In this document: one piece after another, positions 10,546-20,729 of the stretch | Layout of the letters: each line of letters begins with the position of its first letter | How positions within the stretch are numbered: the stretch's first letter is position 1 | DNA from: Heterobasidion occidentale | Lineage: Eukaryota > Basidiomycota > Agaricomycetes > Russulales > Bondarzewiaceae | Length of the DNA: 64,000 bases | NCBI GenBank assembly: GCA_039111635.1 | Contig: JBCAQO010000006.1 | Location: 1 to 64,000, forward strand | Direction of reading: 5' to 3' | Notes under the pieces: generated by a model | What the model saw: the letters and a program-made list of their open reading frames with translations, nothing else | What the model was told of the DNA's origin: nothing | The model's database searches: none | Translations under genes and position numbers: made by a program

Positions 10546-13500
10546 TAAGTAATCGGCGGAATGGGGGTCCATAAAAGGGCCTTGCAATTGTCGCATAACT
10601 GTGCTCCAGGAATTCCTGTACAGGGATCTGCCACACCGTCGATAAAATAACCTGGGATCAGTCGCCGACATACTGTGTCCTTGGCCCACGGAAGGAGAAT
10701 CCCAGTGCCGAAATCACAGGTTTTTCGATCGGGTAGAGCTCCGCGTGAGGAATCGACAAAAGTGACGGCATTGGCGGGCCTGCCATCGCGACCGGCGCGG
10801 TTTTCTTGTTGGTGCTTGTCGAGGGCAGTATAAGGAAGATCAAAGTGTACGACATCCCTTACGCATGGGAGATCAACACCGCAACCTAGAATGCTCGTAC
10901 ACACCATGATTTTTTGCGAACCTTCAACCCACTTGCGAAATACAGTATCGTTAGCATCGCGCAGCTCTTTCTCAGACTCGGCAAAGAATGCCGGCACACC
11001 GAGGGCGCTAGCGACTTTCTGAGTGTCGGCCTTTGAGCGACAGAATACCATAGCTCGGTCGTCTGTGTGGTAAGACGTCGTGCGTTCTTTGACATAGCGT
11101 ATGAGTTCCGAGAAGACTCGGTCTTTGGGTAGTAAATATACGACATAAGCGAGTTCCGGGCGGGCTGTCGGCATGCGAATGATGTCGAGGTATTCGAGAC
11201 CGGTGACCTCCCGAAAGGCAGCTTCAAGCGTCGGAGGAAGACAGCCACATAGGAAAGTGAAAGGACACGGTAGGTCTTGTAAAAGGATCTTGACATGGTG
11301 AAAAACATCCCGGTAATCGATATCGGTGAGGACTTTGTATGCTTCATCAAAGACGACGCGCGCGAGCCGTTTTTGGTTGATGAGGTCCTTACAGTAACTT
11401 ACCGCACATATGAGTTTGCGACGAGGGAATTAGATAGAATAACTCACATAATGAAGGAGGGGAAGCTTGCGTGCTCTATGCTCACATAAATAACACTGAC
11501 GTTGGGGTTAAAGTGACCGTCTGGGAGCCATTCGGAGTAACTGACGGAATGTTGATCTGCTCGTCGACGAAAATCGGCGTGGAGGCCGGATAAAGGTAGG
11601 AGGAGGATAGTGACCTTATCGTAGTCATAAATCTTGGCCTGGAACAAAAGCATGAAAGTCTTGCCGATTCCGCATGGAAGAATCGCAAGGAGATGATTCT
11701 GCCGTGATTGCATCTTTTCGACAAGTTCTGCTTGCTCAGGATGACGAAACGAGGCATTTGGATCACCAAGGAAGATTTGGAGGTCGCGTATACGCTGCGG
11801 ATGGACGAGAACCGTGGATCTTTGCCGCAGGGCATCAGAAGGTCGCAGAGGCGGAGGCGGAGGAAAGTATCGATTTGTGAGGTCTGCCATGATATTCGTC
11901 AGGGTTGCAGACATGAAAGTTTCTTGCTGCAGGCGGCTTGCGGCCGCGATGGAGTTGCAAAAGTGTGTGAGGTCAGTGCCGACAGGAATAGCGAAAGATG
12001 AATCGGGGGCCATCATGGCTGAATTAGGAACAAGAGATTCGGGCGGGGTCGTTTTGTCTACTATCACGCGAAGGGGGTTATTTTGACCAATGTTGATTAT
12101 CAAATGCCAGTTGATAGATGTCTTGATGCAGCCCTTGATGTGGCGATCATCAGTGTTCGGGACAGCACTGGACTCGACGCCGTAGATGCGATTGGAAGTC
12201 TCTGTGGAATGATTCTGCATGTCGTCGAAGAAAAAAGACTTGTTTATCTCGTAAAGAAGGGGGTCCCCGTGGGCACGCAAGAAAGTGCTGATGACGTGGC
12301 GATATTTGCGAATTTTCAGCTCGACTCCTACGTATTTGAGTGTTGCTTGGCCGAGAAGGGCACTTGCACTGTAACCACGAGTGTCGGTCTAGAAAAAAAT
12401 GAGTAAGGGCGGATGCAAGATAACACATAGCACTCACGGCATCGACAACGGCATCAATATCGTATCGCGGCCATAGGTATATGTGAAATCGGTCACCCGC
12501 TTCCTTACCGCGAAAGAAGGTTACGAGCATGCGTTCAAACGGTCGGAAGATTGCCAAGTTATATATGAGGCCATGGCTAACGTCGTAGGTCGGGCAATGG
12601 GGTACAAAGTTGTTGCGCAGATACTGATGGCTTGTTTTATCTTGAATCGCGACGAGGCAAAGATTGTGGTACAAGATGTGGACGTTACGATGTTCCGACC
12701 CTGCGCAGTTGCGGAGAAGCTCACGAAGCACCTCTGTGTCGCGACAAGATGGACCGGCGGTGACGATGGACAGGATAAGGAGTTTGGACCGGGCTTGCTG
12801 AAATGCATCAAGAAGCGCGAGGCAGGGTGCGGGTCTCCATACGAGGCGACCGGCATGAGTATAAGTGAACTTGTATGCCCGATCTGGTTCGGAAAGTAAC
12901 CAGCATGCGTATGAGTTCTTGAGCTTGTCGAATCCGTTGCGAGGGTCATCTAAAAAGCAGAAACCATGCGTGAAGTTGCGAGGGTTGTCGAAGAGCTTGC
13001 GAATGTCGAAGTCGAGCTTTAGGCTGTCGGGAACATCCTCGCCAAAGAATATATCTTGCTTCAAGATTGGCGGATTAGCGTATTCGTCGTGGACTCCTGC
13101 TGTGAGCTTGGTGAAGCCGTCGATGTGGATATAATCCCCCTGGTAAGTTATCTCACGGCAGAGCGCATCTGAGAACTGCGCTGTTGATTTGCCTTCTTCG
13201 GCACTTCGAATGGATTTGAGGAGACAGTGTGTGTTGTATAGGAAGGCCATGGGGGTTCCTGCATGTCGGTAAGGTACGGCTTGACTTGCTCGTAAGCTCT
13301 AGAAAAGAGTCAGGGCGCACATATGAGCAACGACAAGAAGACTCACTGATTGATATTGATATTTTGCTCCGCCATAATGACCTCGCACTGGTGGAGCATC
13401 GTCGCACGGATGCTATACGTCAAGGCAGCGATAACCTGTGTGATTTCAGAGGCAAGTCTGAAGTAACCTTTTGGATGAAGGCTTGCGAGTACGAGAAATC

Positions 13501-15202
13501 GGTTGACGGGCGAGAAATATTTGTCGTCTCGATGGTCAGACTTGGAGTGAGCAAATAAGGAGAAAGCGAGTCGCTGGAGGATGATTCGAACTGCGCCATC
13601 GTGGTCACCATCCTTTAAGGCTTTGTGGAGGAGCTTTGCATTGGTCTTCTGGTCAGCAGTGAGTGGAAATTGATACTTGTGCGACCACCCCCTTGCGGAT
13701 CGGATGACCGCGACAAGGAGCCGGCACATCCACGACGCGTACTTGTCCTGACTGTCGGGGTCGACAGGATTGAATAAGTTGAGAACTTGATTCCTGCGAT
13801 GGATAGAAAAGTGCGTTAGCGTGTTAAATGCAGGAGATGCCGAAAACACTTACTCTCCGATCTGAGCAAACCTCTTTGGTATGCCAAAAGACGCATGCTT
13901 GCCAATGAGATCCTGAGTGTCGACAATGTATCGAACGACATGTCGGCGCAACAGCTGTAGTGGCGCATCTACAGAGGCAGCCGCTCGCACCATGTCAGCG
14001 ATGTCCTCCGGTGCATAGCCCTTGATGTGGTCGAGCCAGCGTTCACGATGCGCAAACGTGCCGAGATCTTGGTTATGAGCAGGTGTGACGAGGAGAGCAG
14101 TGGAAGGGCCGTCAGGTGGAGGGAGATGATCAAGGAAGAGCTGTACGTGGTTTGGATCTATATCACTGCGGAGCGGGAGAGATTGAACATCTACACGGAA
14201 GAAGGCGCGGTTCTGCCTCTCGTAAACGTCTGGGCATAACCTGTGTCGCGCCCGATTTACGTCCCTGTCCTTGCGAGGACACTTGAGCTGGTCATTCTGA
14301 TGTGAACGCAGAGAGAGTTTGCTCGAGTAGCCTCGTCCGCAGCGGTCACAAAAGTGGTAGAGGTCGTCCTCGATGGTAATGCCAAATAAGGGCGGCGGGT
14401 TATCTCGCGGGATCGAAACGGCGTCCAGCGCTACAATGCTAAACTCCTCTGCGAGTGAGGGGCCTATGTTTGGGGGTACAGGAATAGTCCGAGAGTGACT
14501 CTGGAGGTGGCTAGTCAAATTTTTCAATTCTATGCAGTGTCCACAACGGATGCAGATGACGACGTGGTACAGAGTGTTAATAACAATTCCCAAGGCCGGT
14601 AGATTGAATTTGTCGTGTGTGACGACGGTTTGACTGTCCGGCTGTCGTGCATACATGCTTTCGTCGTAGGTCGTGATCATCATCACTAAGAGGGCGCCCA
14701 GAAGCAGATGAAAGTGTTGGGGTGATAGGTGGAGGCACTAGAGGACCTGGTACAATCGAAGGGGACCTCGAAGGTGTGCCCGGGAGGGGGCCTAAGTCGT
14801 TTGGATCAAGAGATTGGGAGGCGGCGTAGTCTTCAACGTAAACGCATGCCGCGCAATGGTTCTGCGTGGATTGTAAGCCCCTTGCCGTAGAATCGAGCGC
14901 CTCTACATACCTGCAAGCTGACTGGGTCCGCATAGCCCCTAGCGCACCGATCACAATGAAATCTTTGGGTGTCCGCATTGCGGAACACCTCATAAGTCTC
15001 GTCCTCTCCTGGATAGGCGACCTGCACCGATGCTTGATGGACGGTCCTGACATGGTAAGCGACGTTAGTAAAAAGTCCGGGGCATTGCTTGCACCGGCGT
15101 GCTTTTGCAGTCCTGGAGTCTCGGTCAGTGACAATAGACCTACAAGTATGAAAGAATGGCTTACTTTTGGAGAGCTGAAACATGAGTTGTTTGCGAGGAC
15201 AT
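10545..15202 (-). CDS. RecQ-family DNA helicase with Cys/His-rich N-terminal region
   Basis: About eight exons encode roughly 1,400 residues starting MSSQTTHVSALQ. Zinc-finger-like segments come first: RRCKQCPGLF, HCDRCARGY, ICIRCGHCIELKNL followed by HLQSH, and FCDRCGRGYSSKLSLRSH. A long middle region (KYFSPVNRFLVL, EITQVIAALTYSIRA, FFGEDVPDSLKLDFDI) is typical of large basidiomycete RecQ-like and telomere-linked helicase proteins. The helicase core has motif I LPCGIGKTF, motif II VVFDEAYKV, FCRSKADTQK, CTSILGCGVDLP and motif VI QENRAGRDGRPA. It ends with CRRLIPGYFIDG and CDNC, a typical C-terminal signature. Motif II is DEAY rather than DEAH. A 62-bp intron (donor after SIVP) restores the frame before MITTYDESMY, and I see no disabling lesion. 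Unwinding of DNA is known for the family; a role at subtelomeric repeats is inferred from the adjacent satellite. Confidence 0.8.
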
Positions 15203-15767
15203 GTCAACGCTATCGTGCGCGTGTCGTGGTCGATTTGACGGGGCTCGGTCAGATTGGGTCAATAGGTCAGCACGATACTTGTAATTATAGCAAAGTCAGA
15301 TTAAAAGCGGGGGAGAAATAAAGATAGAGGGACGACAACACAAAGAAGGGAGAGAGGGGAGAGGAAGGAAACGAAAAAACGAAAAAACGACGTGCAAGTC
15401 CTTGGGGGAGGATCACTGACGTTATGTAGAACGAATTGGGATGTTAATCAACCCCTTTCTGAATGTCTTGGGACGCATCGTCGCGGGGAGGATCTTTGAC
15501 GCTTGAAAACATGAATCGGGAGAATTTGCGATCCTCGTTGCCTCGGACGCGTTATGACTAAGCGCTTAGAATAGGAAAAGTAACTGATGTTCTTGGACGG
15601 GGCAAGAATCGCGCGCGTGCGTGTGTGAGGAGATAGTAAGTGCTCTATCAAGGAAGTATGGCTATAGCGATTCAATGTAACCTCTAAGAATATGTTGAAT
15701 GTACTCCCATGTCAAATCTAGCACAATGTGTTCGGGGCAAGGAAGTTCACAAGAATGATGCCAGATG
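15203..15767. promoter_or_regulatory. Intergenic region upstream of the RecQ-like gene
   Basis: It is 565 bp between the Spt5-like stop and the RecQ-like start, both genes pointing left. It is A-rich near 15300-15400. No clear TATA box or other site was identified. It presumably holds the helicase promoter and the Spt5-like 3' UTR. Confidence 0.4.
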
Positions 15768-18564
15768 TTATGAGATAACACGTGCACATCGGGATATACC
15801 TACTGTTACAGATGAAGAGTCCGAAGCGGTAACGATAGTCATTCTTGGGTTTGTTTTATCACGCCACCGAAGAAACTGTGATCGTCCTACGAACCCTATA
15901 TGTTTCCCACTCATGACAATTACGAGATTTCCACTGTAACCATCTATGTGTGTCACCTGTCCAATCGGGGCATGAAACTGTGTGCCACCAGGGATTTTAA
16001 CGTCTAAGTAATGGAGACCAAAATGACGAGGACCATCGAGAAGGATGGTTTCAACCACATATCGACTTCCACGAGCACCGTGAGTCCCGGCTATGTCGTG
16101 GAAATACAATTGCAAGCGATGCTCTTGCATAGCCGCTTGAACGCGAGCGTGTAAGAGCCAGTGCTCTTCTGAGTTAACCACGCTCGGCAATGTAGATCCA
16201 GCCCAAGTCGTGGCCAATTCAAACTGATTCATGTCTGCCGTGCCTTCTGTGACAGGAGTCGACGGCCGAGGAGGAGACGGCAGACGTGGCACATCAATCA
16301 ATTCCCTACAGTGGAGGTGAATACAAATCAGTGCGCATTACACGATGACCGACGTACCTAGCGTGTTCCATTGGCACGGTCTTCCACTCATGACTCGCCT
16401 CAACTACCACAATGAATACACCATGACCCACGGCCCTCACTTCCCCTCGATACCCCTTGTTGGGGCCATTAATTATCTCCACCGACTTGTGGATCATAGG
16501 GTCCAGTTGGTTGGCATGCCCTCCGAGTTCAAATGCGACATAAAATCGAGGCACAGTAACCTAGAAAGCATATCAATAACCCATACGAGTAAAGATGGCC
16601 ATCGACACGTACGAGTTCTGACGTATGGGTGAGGGAGATCACGATATTGTCCTCGTCCCGAGATTGTGATGTGGGATTATCAACGATTGATCTAACGCGT
16701 CCACGACGATCTTTATGTTGACCGCATATTATCTTAACCACATCGCCTTGTTCAAAGTGGAGAGCCAAGGAGTCGATGGCAAGCGAGGAGAAGCGGTCCT
16801 GATCGCTGAACCACAAAGTAGCCACGGATTGGGAAATATCAATGATTTGACCTACTAGATTTCGATGCGAGCCGTCCAGCACATGTACACGTGCACCCCG
16901 AACGAGATGTTGTTGACATAGCATGCGCGCATGTTTTGAAAAATTGAAGTCCGAGTCGGGAGGACAAGATACGGCGTCATACATTGAGATCACGACCTAT
17001 AAAGAATGTGAGAAAACGAAGACGGAAGACTGCCACTCAGCACCTGATTGTAGGTTATCTTCTCAATCACCACCAACTGTGTATTTCCGAGAGAGACTCC
17101 TCCGCCGATTTGCTCAATAACCAAGCCGGTATGTCCCTTGTGTAGGCCCGCAATGATTTCCACGTAGTCTCCGACTTTGAACTCCAATGCGATACACGCC
17201 AAAGGAACATCTACAGAGATGTCCACCCCGTCGCACAACATGGTCAAGACGGCGTAAGTTTATGTATGTCCACGACTGTCCCGACATGACCAGCATATTC
17301 ACCGGCAAACATGTGCACGCGAGATCCAACATGGACAAACGATTGTGAACGATGTCTGCGAACCGCGAGGACAAGATCGAGTACGTCAGTCCCAACTGAA
17401 CAAAAGCCGGCATCGTGAAAATCGACAAGAAGGCGATCATCAAAGTCTGCTGTGGGACGCATGAGATCTGAAAGGGGATCGTGAACAAAGAGATTAGATA
17501 GAGACGTATCACGATATTCCGTGACCATGTAACCATGATAAAAGAACAAGTCGCGTGAGTCCCAGGCGATGATACCATTGTCTAAGAATTCAAAACTTTC
17601 GTCAGGGTAATGATTGACATCAAACAGAGCGGGGTTAGGAAGTGTTCCAGTCTCATGTGGTGTTATGCGAGGTACTAGTGCGATCTGAATCCAACCGGCG
17701 TGATCGTTCCGCATCGCAAAGCCGATATCGCCGTTGTAAATAGAGCGTGGTTCGTTCACGCGAATGAAGGAGAGCGCGGAGATGGAATGGGAGGGAGGGA
17801 GTGAAATTAGGGACGCCAGGCGCTCATCCAGAGGGACGATGTGGGGAACCTCGTTATCGATTACACCAGAATAGAGCGGGCGCATGTCTGATCCGCGAAA
17901 AAGACAATTGAATGCTTCAGAGAAGGAGGACGCCTCAAGATACACGAGGCCTGAACGCGAAGGCAAAGCAAAGGCGGAGAACAGGTCAGGTCCTCCGCGG
18001 CGCTCGAAAATCGACAAGACGATGTCCGTTTCATAGCCAGCCTGCATGTTGTTGAAATCCGTCATATTGTGACATGGAAGTCAGGAACCAAAAACTTGCC
18101 TTCACTTTGCACACCCAGAGAGGAGGGTCTTCATCGGTAGGCTGAAGAAATAGATGCATTGCATCCGACAAACCAGTGTGCGAATCCAGCGTGTTCGAGG
18201 CCCGGTAACGACTGATGACATCCTGAGCCAATTCCTCCGCAGACGGTGAATGCAAGTCTGCAAAAATTGGTATGAACCGGAGCATATAACTAATGACAGA
18301 GACTTACCCTCTGTGGATACCCGTTTGGGTGTGTCGCGCGCGGCATCTCCGTCCTCGATGTCCTCATCAGACGCGCCGTCATCCAAATGACCTTCCCCTT
18401 GATCCTCCTCTTCGGTGAAGCCGTCGGACTCTTCATCGTCACCTTCAGCGGCTGAGATGTCAAGAAACCGCGAGACCTTTCGAGACAAAGCTTAAGTGCC
18501 TAAGTCCGCATAGATGCCTGACTCAACTTACTGATAACAGCTTTCTTTTCTTAAGGGGAGGCAT
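15768..18564 (-). CDS. Spt5-like protein: acidic N-terminus, NGN domain and several KOW motifs
   Basis: The start MPPLKKRKLLS resembles a nuclear signal. An acidic stretch (EGDDEESDGFTEEEDQ, DEDIEDGD) follows. An NGN-type domain then spans an intron with a GC donor: PPLWVCKVK / GYETDIVLSIFERR, with SGLVYLEASSFSEAFNCL. KOW-like units follow: FIRVNEPRSIYNGDIGFAM...LVPRI, VHMFAGEYAGHVGTVVDIH, YVEIIAGLHKGHTGLVIEQI, VVKIICGQHKDRRGRVRSI, and VEIINGPNKGYRGEVRAVG. The C-terminal ~170 residues match no domain I know. Spt5 is the RNA polymerase processivity factor; domain order matches but the text is far from canonical Spt5, so this is a divergent paralog. There is an apparent one-base deletion near 17259 (a run of three A), after which the frame resumes at TYAVLTM. 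The link to exon 2 near 18500 is also one base out of phase. Confidence 0.75.
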
Positions 18565-18770
18565 TAGTGTGCTTTCAATTTGTTGTTCTAAGTATCGTAC
18601 GGCTAACTACTATACAACGATAATCTGACGGTGAAGAAATGGACGTGTACTAAGAAGATAGATGTGGAGCGAGAGAGAGAGGCGTGAGACCGACGCGTGA
18701 GATATAAGAATCACGAGACTTTAGGGTGAGTTTGCCACCCAAATAAGGCAAGTCCAACCATTTACGAGCT
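18565..18770. promoter_or_regulatory. Probable promoter of the Spt5-like gene
   Basis: It is AT-richer than its flanks and lies directly upstream of the proposed start. No certain TATA box is seen; TATAAG at 18701 is on the opposite strand. A 44-bp tandem array lies just beyond it. Confidence 0.3.
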
Positions 18771-19125
18771 GTGGCTGAGGGTGGCTGAGATCCCGAAAGG
18801 GCAGGTGGCTTAGCTACTCGCTGTGGCTGAGACGTCCCGAAAGGGCAGGTGGCTTAGCTACTCGCTGTGGCTGAGATCCCGAAAGGGCAGGTGGCTTAGC
18901 TACTCGCTGTGGCTGAGACATCCCGAAAGGGCAGGTGGCTTAGCTACTCGCTGTGGCTGAGACATCCCGAAAGGGCAGGTGGCTTAGCTACTCGCTGTGG
19001 CTGAGACATCCCGAAAGGGCAGGTGGTTTAGCTACTCGCTGTGGCTAGGACACCCGGAAAGGAAGGTGGCTCAGGTAGGCGAGGTGTGGCTGAGAACTCC
19101 CGAAAAGGAAGGTAGCTTAAGTACG
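18771..19125 (+). repeat. Tandem array of ~44-bp units
   Basis: Six near-identical units contain GTGGCTGAGACATCCCGAAA then GGGCAGGTGGCTTAGCTACT CGCT. Some units lack the ACAT (41 bp). Two diverged units follow at 19045-19125. The array lies 200 bp upstream of the Spt5-like start and 100 bp beyond the end of the BRCT gene. It could be a promoter-proximal repeat or a replication or recombination hotspot; its function is unknown. Confidence 0.85.
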
Positions 19126-19219
19126 CGCCCCTCAGGCATCTTGAATGACCCTATCGAGTCATTGTATACGAAGCGTAAGCCATGAAATGGCTGAGATTGT
19201 AGTTACATGTTTGTCTCAC

Positions 19220-20200
19220 TAAAATTTACATAAATCAATCATTTTTGTCGTGCCCTTTTCGCTGTAACATCACTGACGGCACTCTCGTAAATGAGCAGAA
19301 ATGTGAATTTAAGGGAAAAGCCATACTGTTGTGTAGCATCGGAACGGCCTCTTTTAGCTCTGACGTCGTTCCCATCGCTGGACAGACCCTGGTTTGAATT
19401 TAAGCTAACATTACGAGACTGCGGCGGTGTTGGAAGTGATTTATGGTTGGTGTTTGAAGCCCGGAGTTTTGCGCGCAAGTCGACAAAGCGGATAGCAGGA
19501 AGAGGAGGCTGGGGGGTGACCGCCTTGTGCGTCGGTGCATGCGACACGGACTGCGTCAGTGCAATAACCATCAAGGCATTCGCAACACAAACGTGTCCGT
19601 GATTATCCACTGGATAAAGTGTGAGCCTGTCCGGTTGCTTTCAGAGACAACACTTACCTCCGACAGAATAATTGTCCGCAGTGAGCCGGCATTGAGCATG
19701 AATGCAGTCGAAAATGTATCGAGCAACGACAACCTGAAAAAACTGTAAGTCAATAAATAGAAATACATGATAGGGACCTACCCGAGGTGTCTTGTCGTAC
19801 CACCTGGTATGTTATCGAGCAGCTGAGTTGCTTCATTTGATAAGAGGGATCAGTTACATACCTAGTCACAAAGTCAATGTCTCGCATTGAACTGCATACA
19901 AAGATGTCGGCTGGCATCAAGGCGTCGACGGCAGATCCGCCCTCGTACACTGCAGCACAGTTGAGTACAGAGAATGGATAACCCGACATGCTTACCATAT
20001 TCTTCAACAAGTTCATGATCGACGTTCTTACTAAACAACGCGCCTAATTGTCCTTGAGCACGAGAGTGTGCGTGGAGGAGGAGAGAACCTACGAATGCCT
20101 TGGAAAATGAGGGGAGACATGTAGTTGCGAGACGAGCGACGACGCGAAGGCATCCATCAACCAGACGCGTGACATCATATGACAGGCAAACCGAGAACCT
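19220..20200 (-). CDS. BRCT-domain protein, 5' end uncertain
   Basis: Spliced minus-strand reading gives LVDGCLRVVARLATTC, SFSKAFVGSLLLHAHSRAQ, FSKNVDHELVEEY, EGGSAVDALMPADIFVCSS, DFVTRWYDKTPR, and VVVARYIFDCIHAQCRL followed by TADNYSVG. The block from ELVEEY to the WYDK and RYIFDCI strands fits the alpha1-beta2-beta3-alpha2 pattern of a BRCT domain, whose conserved aromatic is usually a Trp and is Tyr here. Introns at about 19987-19940, 19865-19806 and 19779-19730 keep the frame. The C-terminus is Pro/Ser/Arg-rich (PQPPLPAIRFVDL, VRAKRGRSDATQQ). BRCT domains bind phosphopeptides in DNA-damage and checkpoint proteins; the partner is unknown. I could not find the start codon, so an upstream exon may be missing. 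Confidence 0.5.
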
Positions 20201-20350
20201 TCTTTACATGTACACAGACAGTTAGGAGAACATATTTGAATTCCGGGCTCTACTTAAGACATGTAGGATAGCATAACTAGAATATGTTTAACACAACAAG
20301 GAAGAAGAATGGGGGTAAATGAGAGGATAAGTGTAGTGAGGTGCCGCCGG

Positions 20351-20454
20351 CGGCGCGCTGTGTGGGGCAGGCCTTCGCACCTCACCGCCCAAATGTGCCG
20401 CGCGCGGCACATTTGGGCGGTGAGGTGCGAAGGCCTGCCCCACACAGCGCGCCG
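20351..20454. repeat. Perfect 104-bp palindrome (1)
   Basis: The 52-base left arm (starting CGGCGCGCTGTGTGGGGCAG) is the exact reverse complement of the right arm with no spacer; the centre lies between 20402 and 20403. The palindrome stops at a mismatch on each side (left flank G, right flank T). It ends with the same CGGCGCGCTGTGT text as palindrome 2. It could fold as a cruciform in DNA or a long hairpin in RNA. The type is probably a small non-autonomous fold-back element. Confidence 0.9.
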
Positions 20455-20621
20455 TCATTTTTACACTCTGCGCACTCAGTCCGCTGGAAAGTGTTCAACC
20501 GCGGGTATCTCTGATGTGCCACGCAGCGTGAAAGTGCCACGGAGGGCTGGCGGAAGGGTCGTCATCGGGGACAGTACGAAGGTGAGGGGGAGGTAGTGGA
20601 TGGTGTAGCCGGCGAAGCCAG

Positions 20622-20729
20622 CGGCGGCGCGCTGTGTAGGGCAGCGTGTCGCGCATCACACCCCAAAAGTGCCGCGCGGCACTTTTGGGGTGTGATGCGC
20701 GACACGCTGCCCTACACAGCGCGCCGCCG
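20622..20729. repeat. Perfect 108-bp palindrome (2)
   Basis: The 54-base arms are exact reverse complements with no spacer, centred between 20675 and 20676. The outer arm, CGGCGGCGCGCTGTGTAGGG, is nearly identical to palindrome 1, but the inner arm differs (CACACCCCAAAAGTGCC against CACCGCCCAAATGTGCC). It is therefore a relative that kept perfect symmetry while changing sequence. The left flank GCCGGCGAAGCCAGCGG resembles the flank of palindrome 3. Confidence 0.9.
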
